A stretch of 64,000 nt of DNA from Diphasiastrum complanatum (GCA_029204225.1 CM055110.1:3382875-3446874), one strand, 5' to 3'. Positions 11,418 to 22,982 are shown, counted from the first letter of the stretch. Numbers and translations are program-made. The notes: a model not told the origin generated them from the sequence alone.

Positions 11418-12917
11418 ATGGGTGACCCTGGAGCTGCTCCTGGAGGTGCTCCACAGGAGGTCAATCCAATTATTGTTAGAAGAGCACCCCGAATGGATCT
11501 ACCCAAATATAATAGATTAACAGATCCAGTTAGATTTCTTCAGATCTATGCTGAATCCTATGAGGTCTATGGTGAGATTTATCCTCAAGATAAACTTAAG
11601 TTGTTTCCTATGGCCTTAACAGGCGCAGCACAAGATTGGTACTATAACCAAGATGAAACTGAGCGTACAGATTGGGAGGTTGTTAAACGAGCCCTTATCA
11701 CACGGTTCAAACCGCGGAAGTTTATGGAAGACACTTTCCTACTTCTAAGTAAAATTAAAATGGGAAAGAGGGAAATGGTTCGAGATTACATCGAAAGGGT
11801 GAAACGTCTTAGATTTGGATGTGAGCTTGAGCTGATTAATGAAAATGCCATGATTATGTGGTTTTTGTCAGGACTACCGAAACGGATCAGACGTGAACTG
11901 AAACGCCATAATGAGTACGCACTTTTGCAAAATGCGATAGACGAAGCAATTCGGGAGGAGGATGAAGATTCAGATGATGAGCCGAATGTCAGTATGTTGC
12001 CTTATAGAGCAGGGCAGACTACTACGACATCCACCACTATTGCATCAACGAATGCCAATGCTACTGCAGAAATGATGCTCAATGAGTTCGAGAAACTTGG
12101 GAAGACCCAGCAGAAACAGATGAAAAAGTTGCAGTTGCAATTTGATGAGAAGATCAAAGCATTGAAAAAATTTCACGGAGAAGCGAACAAGGAACCTAAG
12201 AGGTTTGCAAACACTTTTCCTACCAGGGAAAATGTTTGGTGTTCTATTTATACAGGAAATCACACAGTGAACGAGTGTCCTCAATTGAAAAAATGAATGG
12301 AAATCAGTGTTTGCCATCTTTGTAATTCACCTGACCATGAGATTGCCTTTTGCAACTTCAACCCTCGGATAATTCAGCAAAGGTATGCCCAGATGGGATA
12401 TCGAGATCCATAGTATGGAGGCAACCCAGTAGCAAGACTACGACAATCTACTCTTGGATACCCGGATCGTCTAGCTTTGCCTGCCCCACCAAAACACTCC
12501 GTTCCTCCTGCCAATTTGATGGAACCAGAACCTTACGGAAGTGCTGAGCAATGCAGCTATGGTAATGATCAGGAAGGTGGATCTTCAGAACAGTATGCCA
12601 TTTATGTTGCCGCCCAACAACAAGCCTCGAGAAATTGGGCCAGAGCACCACTTGGATGCTTTGCATGTGGAGAAAATCACAGAGTTGCAGAATGCCCAAA
12701 TAAAGAAAAATTCGTACCATTCTGTCGTGACTATGGATATGGGTATTGCTATAAAGACTGTCCAGCAAGACCGAAGCCACCACCAGCTACAGCACATGTA
12801 AATTTGATAACAATCAAGCAAGGATCTGTAGCCCATAATGAACCAAGTGCACCCTTGATGGTAGTCACCAAAGCACAAAAGCAAAAAAGAACCAATAGTG
12901 GATTAAGTACCTGCTGA
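11418..12917 (+). pseudogene. gag: gag of G1 (capsid and zinc knuckles)
   Basis: It starts with MGDPGAAPGG at 11418, the first ATG after the leader. Residues about 30-190 are a Retrotrans_gag capsid domain with the typical FPMALTGAAQDWYY motif. Three zinc-knuckle-like units follow, near 12,233-12,285, 12,657-12,700 and 12,720-12,765. The central unit is CFACGENHRVAEC, spaced CX2CX3HX4C, one residue shorter than the canonical CX2CX4HX4C. The first unit has Cys to Tyr; the third has Cys to Tyr and His to Tyr. The frame stays the same throughout (frame of 11418) but has stops at 12,294-12,296 and several between there and 12,476. The product binds and packages element RNA. The copy is dead as a single protein. 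Confidence 0.85.
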
Positions 12918-12927
12918 TTCTATACCA

Positions 12928-13700
12928 TTGAACGATACACCAACAGCATCAGAGGTCTATCCAAATCTTAATGCAGAAAAACGAAGATATCAGGATATGA
13001 GACAGTGGATTAAACATCTACAAGAAGAAGAGGAGCTTGAAGCTGCTAAAGTAACAGCTGAAGTTCGGTCTTCACCATTGCAACCTCCAAGAAATTTACG
13101 TACGGATATGAATGATCAATTACATCATCACGAAGAACCCTTCAAGATGACTGAACTGGAAGCACCGCATATAGAATTACTCATGAATATTTTGTCTAGC
13201 AAGATCAATATTTGATTGGGAGAGTTCCTAAAGTTGGTGCCAAAAGCAAAAGACGTCTTAGCGCAAAAGTTAGCTCAAGGAGAATCAGAAGACCATTAGG
13301 AGCGGCTTTTTGTGCTGGATTTGAAGAATCTAACGATGTACTCCATGTTGGAGCCGCTTGGAAAAGTGAACAAAAGAAAATCACTCTGCCGATACAACAT
13401 AGACAGTTTTCTAAAGAAGCAGCCGTGATAGACGGCGGTTCAGGAGTTAATTTGATTTCTACAAAGCTATGTACAAAATGGGGCCTTACAAAGATTAAGC
13501 CTGCTACTTTTGCTATTAAGCTAGCTAATCAGATGACGGTTCGTCCACAAGGAATGGTGGAAGATATACTTGTCAAGATTGCAAGAGTACAGTTCATCAT
13601 TACTTTCGTCGTAATGGACTTACCGGAAGCACCAAATGTCTACCAAGTTCTCTTAGGACGTCCATGGTTACGAGTTGCGCAAGTAATTCATAACTAGGGT
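12928..13700 (+). pseudogene. G1 protease region
   Basis: A linker (12928-13215, shifted frame) is followed at 13212-13697, back in the gag frame, by the aspartic protease. The active-site block is AAVIDGGSGVNLIS at about 13,418-13,460. DGGSG replaces the retroviral D-T/S-G, as is common in some plant gypsy elements. The flap-to-end signature VYQVLLGRPWL is at about 13,638-13,670. Cleavage of Gag-Pol is the family role. Frame changes at 12,918-12,928 and about 13,212 break continuity with gag. Confidence 0.8.
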
Positions 13701-14135
13701 ACCGGCAAAATCACTTTTGAAAATTGTGAATGTGCAGTTAAAATTGATCCTACAACTTGGACTATCAAGCCAGTGGTTCAAAAAGCGGATGACGATTCAT
13801 CAACAATGGATCACACTTGTGATCGACCAGAGAAAAAATTGGGAGTTCATTACGATTCTCAAACAGATATTGTCAATTGGAACGAAGCTCTTGCAACAAT
13901 TGATTGTACAGCAGGATATATGTGTCAACAAGATATTCAATCAGAAATGAGCGAGATTTCCTTGCTAGATTGAACTTTGGATATGCCAATCACGTTTTCA
14001 CTAAATGTGTTGAATGTACCCTGGATATCAACGGGACCTATACCAGATCCAATTGAGGATGATCTCATACCAATGAGCCATGCGTTAACTTATGATGGCA
14101 ATGCAGAACTTACGGATGAATAGATTCTACATCAT

Positions 14136-15717
14136 ATGGATCCGACTAGATTTGGAGTGCGTAATGTTCTTGATGAACCAACAATCAAATCGCCCAAAGC
14201 AGTTATATTGAAGGGAGACAGGATGACAGGTTCGATGACGAAGAAACAAGCAAAGCAACATTATAATACGATCTTGAAATGGAAAAATCTCCCTCAAAAG
14301 ATCGATTTAAAGGAAGTGCCACCTCTATTGGATAAAGGCAAAGGGAAAGTCAAGAATGATTCTTCAAGTCAGATCTCTAGCAAGACATCATCGTCTAGGA
14401 AGTCTTCATATGAGAAGAAAGATTTATCATCCCAAAAGTCATCACCTCCACGATCAATTTCTACTAAGAAGACTAAACGAAGATCCAAGACAAGTCCTTT
14501 CGAAAAAGAACAAGCAAATGTAGTCCAGCATGATATGCCAGAGCATTTTAAAAGTTATACACTGGATGATGTGGTTATCATGTTACCTAAAGCACATCGT
14601 GAACCTTTAGAACACATGCCAAAATCTAAAGAGATTTACGATGGCCCAGCTAGGATGCAGTCAATGAATCTTGCCGAACCAGGAGAACCAAAAAAGATTG
14701 TTCAAGTGGGATCACAACTTACTCCTGAACAGTATCAAGCACTCAGTTTGCTACTTATTAACTATCAAGATTGTTTTGCATGGACTTATTAAGATTTGAA
14801 GGGTATTTCAACATTAATCATTGAACATACCATACCTTTAGTACCTGATGCAGTACCAAAGGTTACAAAGTTCTATCACTGTAATCCTAATGTGGCAGAT
14901 ATGATAAAGAAAGAACTTCAGAGATTGCTTGACGCCGATTTCATTTATGAGATTGAGCATACCGAATGGATTTCACCGATTGTCATTGTTTCTAAGAAAA
15001 AAGGGAAATTGTGAATCTGTGTGAATCTCAAAGCATTGAATAAAGTGACACGGAAGGATCACTTTCTGTGATCTTTTACTGAAAGCATTTTGGATCGCCT
15101 TGCTGGAGCGGAAGCTTATAGTTTCCTGGATAGATTTAGTGGTTATAACCCGGTTAAGATTGCACCTGCCGATCGCCACAAAACTGCTTTTGCAACAGAA
15201 TGGGACACCTATGCTTACAAAGTAATGATGTTTGGACTCTGTAATGCACCAAGTTCATTCCAAAGAGTAATGCAATTTGTCTTTAAAGATTATCTACAGA
15301 AATTCCTTGAAATTTACTTGGACGTCTTGGGAGCTCATAGTACAGATATAGACCACCTGGATTGATTGGAGAAAGTCTTTGAAAGATGCAACAAATATCA
15401 GATTTCTCTAAATCCAGAAAAATACCAGAGATGGGTTTCTCACGGAGTGGTGCTTGGACATGTGATATCAAGACATGGTATTGCCACCGATTATTCTAAG
15501 ATCAAAGTTATTGTGGAATTGCCACCGCCAACAACAATTCGAGGAGTTTATGTGTTTATGGGTCATGCGAACTACTTTCGAATTTTTATTATCTTCTTTG
15601 CGGATTTAGCACGACCGATATATAAATTAACTATTGTTCCTATTTGGACAGTAGAGGCGTTAGAAGCCTTTGAAAAGTTAAAAAAAAGCATTATCTTTAG
15701 CACCAATACTGCGTTCT
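14136..15717 (+). pseudogene. G1 reverse transcriptase
   Basis: Basic Ser/Lys-rich linker (14136-14520), then the pre-RT signature CFAWTY at about 14,773-14,790 and RT fingers and palm to about 15,700. In-frame stops: TAA 14,790, TGA 15,012 (at the Arg codon that precedes ICVNLKALN), TGA in the next motif near 15,069, and TGA 15,363. The catalytic YxDD box near 15,315 reads YLDV, so the second catalytic Asp is gone even apart from the stops. An extra A in the A-run at about 15,680-15,687 shifts the frame into RNase H. Together these changes rule out activity. Confidence 0.85.
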
Positions 15718-16210
15718 CCAGATTGGACATTAAAATTTCATGTTCATACGGATGCCTCAAAATACGCCATTGGACCAGTTTTGACGCAGTCAGGTGACTA
15801 TAAGAAGGATTATCCTATACGATTTGCAAGCAGACAACTTACAGATCTAGAGAAGAATTATTCAACAACAGAATTGCCAGATGCTGCATTGATGTGCTAG
15901 CCATGATTTTTTCTGTTCGAAAATTTCGTCACTATCTCATAGAAACGCACTTTGTATTTTATACGGATCATCAACCGTTACTTTATTTGGTAAATAAGAC
16001 GTGTAATACTGGACGTATTGCAAGATGGTTATTATTATTAACTGAATTTGACTTTTGAATTGTGGTCAGAAAGGGGAAACAACATTATCTAGCTGATCAC
16101 GTTTTGCGAATTGAATCTGCACCAGTTTATACTGAAGTGGATGATGAACTACCAAATGTTGTGTTGTTCTATGTTGAAGCAGTACCTGAAGATCTCATGC
16201 CCAATACATT
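15718..16210 (+). pseudogene. G1 RNase H
   Basis: After the frameshift, the plus-strand frame of 15,718 carries the RNase H start HVHTDASKYAIG (about 15,740-15,775) and the stretch IRFASRQLTDLEKNYSTTE. Further shifts near 15,880 are followed by YTDHQPLLYLVNK (about 15,960-16,000). It is homologous to the intact-looking domain at 51,140-51,463 in the second gypsy element. The role would be degrading RNA in RNA-DNA hybrids; this copy is broken. Confidence 0.8.
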
Positions 16211-17001
16211 ATCGTCGCAGCTAAGAAGCCAAAGTTGTCAAAGTGGCTGATGCGAAATCTATGGCCAAGCTTCTATATGAAAATAATATAATGAGATTCG
16301 GATGTCTAATTGAAATTGTCAGTGATCGGGGTACACACTTTGTTAGTTAAACAATAAAGTGTTTACTGGAAGATATTTTTGTTATACACAAATTTAGTAC
16401 TCCCTATTATCCCAGAGGGAATGGCCAAGCTGAATCTTCCAATAAGATTCTCTGCACCATTATGACAAAGACAGTTGAAGCGAGTCGGTCTGATTGAGAA
16501 CATAAACTGTATGCAACATTATGGGCATTCAGAACCGCTTACAAAAATAGTACAAATCAAACACCTTTTCAACTGGTTTATGGTCAAGATGCTGTTATGC
16601 CAATTGAATTTTTAATCTCATCTTTACGCATAGCAGCAACGGAACAATTAAATGATGATCAGTCTTTACAACTTCGTCGTGATGCATTGCACAAATTATG
16701 TGAAACCCGATAGATGGCAATTCATGTCTTAGCAGCAGAGAAAGCCCGCCGCAATGCATGGCACGATCGGCGATTGCGCAAGAAAGATCTGGAAGCAGGA
16801 GATCTTGCATTGATGTACAAAACCAAGCTAATCAAGAGTAAGTTGAAGTTTACTGGGGAAGGCCCGTATAAAGTGAAGAAAATCATGAACTATGGCACAG
16901 TAATTCTTGAGCACTTGGATGGAAAACGATTTGATACTCCGTTAAATGGCAACCGATTATGCAAATTTCGGCAGCCTACTCCGCCAGTTCAGCAAGCCTA
17001 A
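16211..17001 (+). pseudogene. G1 integrase, N-terminal half deleted
   Basis: The zinc-binding HHCC module and the first catalytic Asp are absent. The sequence jumps near 16,220-16,240 from the RNase H tail to the segment ADAKSMAKLLYENN. The second Asp (VSDRGTHF, about 16,320) and the Glu (NGQAESSNK, about 16,420-16,450) remain. The C-terminal domain follows at 16,714-17,001, with AWHDRRL and KLKFTGEGPYKVKK. Stops lie at about 16,348, 16,496 and 16,711. Comparison with 51,650-52,150 shows what was lost. There is no chromodomain at the end. Confidence 0.85.
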
Positions 17002-17798
17002 TCTCAATATATTTTTTCATTTTATTTGTTTTCAATTTTTTGTTTTCAGTATTCAATTTGCTGAATTTTTTTTTTAAAAGGACAGTTAAAAAAATAATAA
17101 TAATAAGGAAAGACTGATGAGCAAAAGTCAGGAAGTCATCAGCATAAGGAAAAGGAAGCACAGTATTTTTATGGAAACTGACTTAGAAAACCTCTGTTTT
17201 GGGCAGATTTGGCCAATATAGTATCAGAAACCTTCGTTGAGCTCTCAGACTGTACATCCACACTTAATTTATCTAAATTGAGGTGGGCGAAGGTTTCTAA
17301 CAAGAGAAAATTTAATTTTTGAGTCAGGCAAATGTTCAGTGATATGTCATTTTGAAAACCTTCACCGAGCATCATAGCGTCATTATGAACCTTCGCCAAC
17401 CTGCTAGATGATCTTAAAATGACAAAATTAGGTTGTTCATAGGTTCAGATTGTGAAAAAATACATTTATGACAGTACCTGGACGAAGGTTCATCCTTCGC
17501 CATCCCTAGAAAATGCTCGCCTGATAGATTCAGATTCCTAGAAACCTTCGCCGAGAATTTTATAGCCTATTTTTACAATATTGTACATGCTTGCAAATTT
17601 TTGTTCAGAACTGATCAGCCCAACTACTTTTCAGTGTAATGGACCCACCAAATTCACCTATAAGTTGGCTGAATTCGATTCATTCCTCACTTGTGCTAGC
17701 AAAGCTCTTGCGAATTTTTCTTGCGACCAAAGCCTTCCAAATTTCCTGCATTGCCTTCTAATACACTCTCATGTGGTTATAATTCCTTTCTGATCATC
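17002..17798 (+). other. G1 spacer between pol and ORF3, motif-rich
   Basis: Non-coding. Seven copies of the AACCTTCGCCGAG-like motif seen in the leader: 17229, 17287 (reverse), 17357, 17388, 17481 (reverse), 17492 and 17543. It therefore shares a sequence feature with the region before gag. Confidence 0.7.
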
Positions 17799-19433
17799 AT
17801 GTCTTCTACCTATACTTCCCAGTCTCCGTGCTATACTATCCATCGTGATGTCCCATCTGCAACGGACATCATGATTCTTCCTAGCACAAGCATGGTCACT
17901 CAGTGGATGACTCTGGAGCCTCTACTTACTGCAATGGGTATTCATGAGAGAGCCTTTTCGGGACGCATCAATATGGATTTCATCACTCTTGCCTTCAGTA
18001 TGTGGAAGGAAGAGAAATCCAAGTTTTACATCACTTTCCAAGGAGCCATACACAAGGTGCGCGTCGTTGAGGTCGCACTTGCAGCTACAGGAATCTTATC
18101 TGGTATGCAAGCCTCACCCAATAACAAGCACGCCAAACAGGCCATCAAGCCATACATTGACCTCACCAACGATCTGCATTGAACTAATGATGGCTACCTT
18201 TTGGAAGCCATCACTGAGTCGTCCATCCACGCCGCTGCCCAATTGTTGAATCATTTCCTGATGGTTGGCAACCTCAGGAATTACCGCATCACATCTCAAA
18301 TCCTTCACAGAATAGTGGAGTCTCACATAAAGTTGGCCAAAGCCCCTCTTAAACCATATAACTGATTCAAGACTTTTTCTGGTAAGCTCAAGCGATCTAT
18401 TAAGGCCAATACAAAGCAGCAGTTCGCCGCTGGCTCTCCATTGTCCCTCTTAGCCGCTTCTCACTTAGAAAACAGAATCCATGGCTTCCACCTGGATTCT
18501 GTGCTTTCGGTTTACGAAGAAGCACCGGCCGAGTCATCTCACCAGGCCTCAAGTTCACATAGTTGTCATCGTCCACGCAACGATATCGTAATTCCTGACT
18601 CGCCTTCCGCGTCATGACAACATACTAGACATACCTCATCAGCTGCGCTTCCACCCCCTACTGTTGTTCGCACTAAACTTCCCATTCCCCTCGCCTCTGA
18701 TGCTTCCCTTGCCTCTACTCCCATACAAGGACGGTCAGTGACCATTGGGCCTACCATTCCCATCACAGCTGTCCAGGCCGCCTCATCCCCACACACCGAA
18801 GCAACCTCACCCAACACACAGTTCTTCATGGATATGTTCGATGGTTCCGACCCCCTTGGGGCCACCGAAATCTTTGAAATTCCCCAGAGCCCGGCACCCT
18901 TTGAACCCCAATCCCCTGGAAGAGGATTCGGGCATATCCATGCCAGTCAACAACCACCCACACAGGGTAGCCCAGCCACCAATTGGCCAATCATCCACCA
19001 GGCTTACAACTGGAATATTTCAGTGGATTTCCACCGGGCCTTACAAGCATATCAGAGAGAGTATGTCCACTCTCCAGATCCAACGGTGCAACAATCGGCA
19101 ATGTTTGCAAAAGATCTAACTCTGTTGGCGTCAGTGGCAACCAAATGAGACGATTGTCTTCCTACCCTGGCATTCGATCCAAATAAGCCGATGGCCTCAG
19201 AGCAAATCAAAGATCAGCTGTCGATTGCTCGACTATATTTCCGTGCAGCTATGATGGGTGGCTCTTGGGAATCTCGCTTCACCTTATGGACAACTTTCAA
19301 GTGGATTGCCGAAGCCCACGGTTGTTTCCTGCAGCATAATTTGGATTTCAATACTGCACGCCTTGACTTTATGGAGAAGGTGCAGTATCAATTAATTAAG
19401 ATTCGGCGCGAAGCCAATAAAAGTTCCCAATAA
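17799..19433 (+). pseudogene. Extra ORF after pol (ORF3) of G1
   Basis: The ATG at 17799 (MSSTYTSQSP) begins an ORF of about 545 codons in one frame to about 19,433, broken by four TGA stops (18,181; 18,363; 18,616; 19,146). At least three fall where Trp is expected. Layout: an N-terminal alpha-helical-looking domain (17,799-18,480; rich in Leu, Ile and His, no zinc motif), a long Ser/Pro/Thr-rich linker (18,490-18,960), and a C-terminal domain (18,980-19,433) with DPTVQQSAMFAKDLTLL and LAFDPNKPMASEQ. The C-terminal domain recurs in the second gypsy element at 54,116-54,440 and is the best conserved part. No transmembrane segment is obvious, so it does not look like a classical envelope. I do not recognise the family; its position matches env-like ORFs of plant gypsy elements. 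Confidence 0.75.
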
Positions 19434-19483
19434 CTGCATATTGTAGGTGTCGTGGGACCGCCACCAGTTTTGCTGGGGGATAT

Positions 19484-20241
19484 TGTTGGAGGGTTTGCGG
19501 ATCCCAAGGCAACCCTAACCCTAGTTAATAAGTGAGAGGGATTAAGCACCCTGTGTGTGTAAGTCCAACCCAATGATCACATAGTTATTTGATTGATTAG
19601 AATGTTAATAAAAGGACTTTAGGCCTTTTTGCGGGACTTTTAATGTCGCAGGGCCTAAATGTCAAGTTAGTGAATAAAGTTGGGTTTTCCTCCAATTTTG
19701 ATGGTTCTCACACTTTTTTAAATTTGAATAAAAAGAGAGGCAAGACTGGACCAATAGGATTCGGAGGCCAAGGTTCTCCTCTCTACTAAAAAAAGAGACC
19801 AACTCGAGTTGCTCCTCATGCTCATTTTCTCATCTCAATAAAGCAGATTGGTTCTCTTTAGAAATGGATTGATGAATGTCCTGGCTCTTCCTTTCTTTTT
19901 CTCCATTTCTCATGCTTTCTTTGGATTTTGCTAATTGTTGGATTTGATCATTATTGGGATTGTTATTTCTTATGCTTTTTGTGAGAGAGAAAGGGAGAGA
20001 GAGAAGAGTAAGTTTCTATCATTGTTGTGGATTTAGGGTTAATGGAAGTAGGGTTAATGGATGTAGTGTTAATGCTTAGTATTAATGGATGTTAGTGTTA
20101 GATCCTCCATTCATGTTGAAATCTGAACTATACTATCGCTCTCATGGGAACGAACCTCCACGTGACAACTAACTCCCTCTCTTTGATGCTAGATTGACTA
20201 GATCTTGGATTCAGGTTAGGCAAGGAAAGAAACCCACTACA
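19484..20241 (+). repeat. 3' LTR of G1
   Basis: Same 758-bp length as the 5' LTR and roughly 30 differences by eye. Preceded by a conserved GTGTCGTGGGACCG block and a short polypurine tract (GGGGGA at 19475-19480). Followed by TSD TAGTT. Confidence 0.95.
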
Positions 20242-20867
20242 TAGTTATGTTAATATTACAAGAAAAATATCATTTGAATGTCATGATGCACCTTTTATTG
20301 TGGTCAACCAGTTATACACAAAACATTGGAATTAGTGCGAAGGGACTACCTAATCACCAAACATAAAACGTTTCCTAGAATCTTATATTTATATGTGTAG
20401 ACAGTGACAAATGGCTAAACCCTGATCACTTAAGATTTGGAAGACCACTATTGCCACTAGAAATTTTTGTCTAAGAGGTGGGAGGATTTCAATGCAGTTT
20501 TTAGTTGGCCTGTCCTGGATGTAGAAAGGTAATGATGATTGACCTCTTTACCAAATTAGCTACATTTTTTCTTGAAAACTTACTATTGTAAAAGCTTCTA
20601 ATTTAGAGAAAAAAATTTGTGAAATGTTTTTTAAAACTCTTTGAGCATTTAATGTTGGACAATAAATTCTATTTGAGATTCCAAAGCACTCTAATTTTTT
20701 GTGTATAGGCAAACATTATGATTATAGACACATTTTAGTGGACTATATAAGACTCTTAAGAGAGTTGGCTTGCTGTCAATTAGATCTTTTTGAGGGTATT
20801 AGATTGTGTGTTTGTTTCTACTCCAAGTAATTGGTAGAGCTTTAAAATTGGATTGTTCACTCCAACA
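20242..20867 (+). mobile_element. Plus-strand gypsy integrase remnant, right part
   Basis: Begins with the TSD TAGTT. Read on the plus strand it shows a decayed integrase zinc region (about 20,281-20,350, resembling the CHDSPCAGHPGIHRTL segment of the chromovirus at 36,480), then the linker and integrase core around 20,530-20,700 (LTKLATFFL-like stretch). It is the other half of the remnant interrupted by G1. Confidence 0.6.
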
Positions 20868-20872
20868 ATATT
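20868..20872. repeat. Target-site duplication ATATT (left)
   Basis: Identical to ATATT at 24,721-24,725 at the far end of the copia element. Confidence 0.9.
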
Positions 20873-20873
20873 T

Positions 20874-20932
<59 letters not shown>

Positions 20933-21924
20933 GAACGAGAGTTGAGAAAGGTGTTGTATGTTAGAAATGAAAAGTTAGCTCAGAGAGGTAAGACGAACAC
21001 GAATGAGAAACGAAACACGAATGAGAAACAAACTCGAATGAGAAACGAACTTGAACAGAAATTGTTCGTGCGCAGAGGAATGAGCTATGTGACTTTCTCC
21101 GTAACCATGACTACGCCTATCAAACGAAGAAAACGTTAGTGATGGAAATCACGGTCGTTCTTGATTATGTAGCCAAACATTAATAAATGAAGCGCCAGAA
21201 GATTAATTTGTCACAAATAGCAAGACAAATTATGTGTCACGAATGATTCGCGAAGAGCTAGACAGTGCTCGACTGATAATTAGTCGCGAAACATTCGCGA
21301 AAGACGAGACTAAATGTTACTCGTCTATTACCATAAAGAGCAACTAGAAAGATCAGACAGAATGAATAATAAGCATAGCAATATCAACACAAATCTGAAT
21401 GCAGAACAAAGAACTATATCAGATTAAGTATATCAAGTATACATGTCAATAATGGGGTAGAGCACAAGACAATAGCGGACGAAACCGCGTGCCTTACGAA
21501 GCTTATTCAATCTGTAAAGAAATGAAACCTTATTATTGACAAAATAAAGAATCAACGCACAGAGCATCTACTATTGTCTATCTCTGATAAGCTTCTCTTC
21601 TTCGTTCTCTCTCACTTTCTTACTAGTGAATACACAAATGGTATTCAATATATACATAATGTTACAGGTGTGTAGATGAAGAAAGTACAGGGTGGATGTG
21701 TTGTCTGTAGGAGATCGTGGGTGGCTGCAGTTGTTGTCCAGTCTATTAGCACAGCTGCATGAGCATGAAGAGGGTGTGACGTCAGCCTTTGATTTTCGCC
21801 TTTTCATCACTTGTGAGAATTTGCATGTTAATATGCAGACTGCGTGACAACGCGAGTAAATATGCAGCACGAATGGAGGCAGATTAAAATGGGATTTAGG
21901 TGACTAGAGAAAATAAATCCAACA
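20873..21924 (-). repeat. 3' LTR of C1
   Basis: 1,052 bp. Its plus-strand left end is a (GA)n tract (20,878-20,930), so the microsatellite sits at the very 3' end of the LTR. Next to it are three copies of a 17-18 bp unit resembling CACGAATGAGAAACGAA (about 20,995-21,055), and two TTCGCGAA palindromes (21,247 and 21,294). Confidence 0.9.
20878..20930. repeat. (GA)n microsatellite inside LTR
   Basis: 53 bp of pure GA at the terminus of the C1 3' LTR. The homologous site of the copia LTR at 62,320 has 108 bp. Confidence 0.95.
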
Positions 21925-22140
21925 CCCCCTCTTAATCTAGATCCGTGAATGCCTTGATCTTCAGACTAAGAAATGCACAAAATTTGTTGTGTGCATTAAC
22001 AATGAGTGCTTTTGTGAATATGTCTGCAATCATGTCCTGCGTTCTACAGTACGTTAAGCTTACTTCCTTGTTAAGAACCTTGCCCCTGATGTAGTGATAT
22101 CTGATCTCAATGTGCTTACTCCTAGAGTGAGATCTAGGGT
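21925..22140 (-). pseudogene. C1 RNase H, C-terminal fragment
   Basis: On the minus strand it encodes the end of copia RNase H (the HSRSKHIEI...YHYIRGKVL and DIFTKAL region), homologous to 63,487-63,700. Fused at about 22,140 to the RT part by an internal deletion. Confidence 0.75.
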
Positions 22141-22982
22141 TGTTCGATCTGGATCCATTGGTGAGTGAGCTAATTTAGAATTCATCAAATTGTATCTGTT
22201 AAGAACATTGTGAAAATACCTTTGTTGAGTGATGTAAATCAATCGATTTGCTCTGTCTCTATGGATTTGAATTCCCAAACATAAGTGAGCTTCGCCTAGA
22301 TCAGCCATGTCGAACTCTGAAAACAATATCTGCTTCGAATCTTTGACCATATTGGTATTGTTGCTGAAGAGCAACGTATCATCCACGTACAAGATGATGA
22401 TAATGAAGGATTGTTGTACTGACTTGGAATAGACGTTGAATCAGCAGTGCTTGGTTTGAATTCTTGTTCAATGAGGAATGTGTCGATCCTCTGAAACCAA
22501 GCTCTGGTAGACTGTTTCAAGCCATACAGTGTTTTGTGGAGTTTATAGACATGATTTTTCATACTTTTCAGAACGTATCCTTCGGGGTGGATCATGTAGA
22601 TATCTTCTTGTATCACTCTATTCAGATAGGATGTTTGTACATCGAGTTGATGCACTTCGAGGTCAGTAGCTGCAGCATAAGACAGGAGCATTCATATCGA
22701 CGAATGTTTGATGACTGGACTAAAAGTCTCACTATAGTTGACATTTGGGATCTGGGTGAATCCTCGTGCTACCAGTCTTGCCTTCCTTTGGTCAATTGCT
22801 CCGTTGGCATTGTATTTGATCTTAAAGATCCATTTGCAAACAATGATATTGCATGCAATAGGAGCTTCGACTAATGACCATGTCTGGTTCTTGATCATAG
22901 AGGAATACTCTCTGTCCATAGCTTCTCTCTAGAGATCAGAGTCTGGTTGGCTGAGTGCCTCTTCGACTGCTGTCGGTTCCTG
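22141..22982 (-). pseudogene. C1 reverse transcriptase
   Basis: Minus-strand copia RT (RVT_2 type) from about 22,982. It shows LWREAMDREYSS, then WIFKIKYNANGAIDQRKARLVARGF, LDVQTSYLN, GLKQSTRAWF, and the catalytic box YVDDTLLFS (about 22,390-22,365), intact here. The end is FSEFDMADLGEAHLCLGIQI. Frames change near 22,690 and 22,390. Confidence 0.85.

Larger units (their letters stand above)
9425..20241 (+). mobile_element. 10.8 kb Ty3/gypsy LTR retrotransposon with extra 3' ORF (element G1)
   Basis: Complete outer structure: 758-bp LTRs (9425-10182 and 19484-20241) starting TGTTGG and ending CTACA, 5-bp TSD TAGTT, primer-binding site at 10187-10203, polypurine tract at 19475-19480. Inside, in order: a long leader, gag, protease, reverse transcriptase, RNase H, a truncated integrase, a non-coding spacer, and an ORF of about 545 codons after pol. 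The two LTRs differ at roughly 30 positions by eye (about 96 percent identity) with no length change, so insertion is moderately old. No chromodomain is present. The tRNA-Asp-type primer site, large size and post-pol ORF recall Athila-type elements, but the ORF itself is not one I recognise. Many TGA stops at Trp or Arg codons and two frameshifts make it non-autonomous. Confidence 0.95.

Noticed and set aside
18566-18865. Minus-strand frame opposite ORF3 of G1
   Set aside because: Antisense shadow of the Pro/Ser-rich linker.
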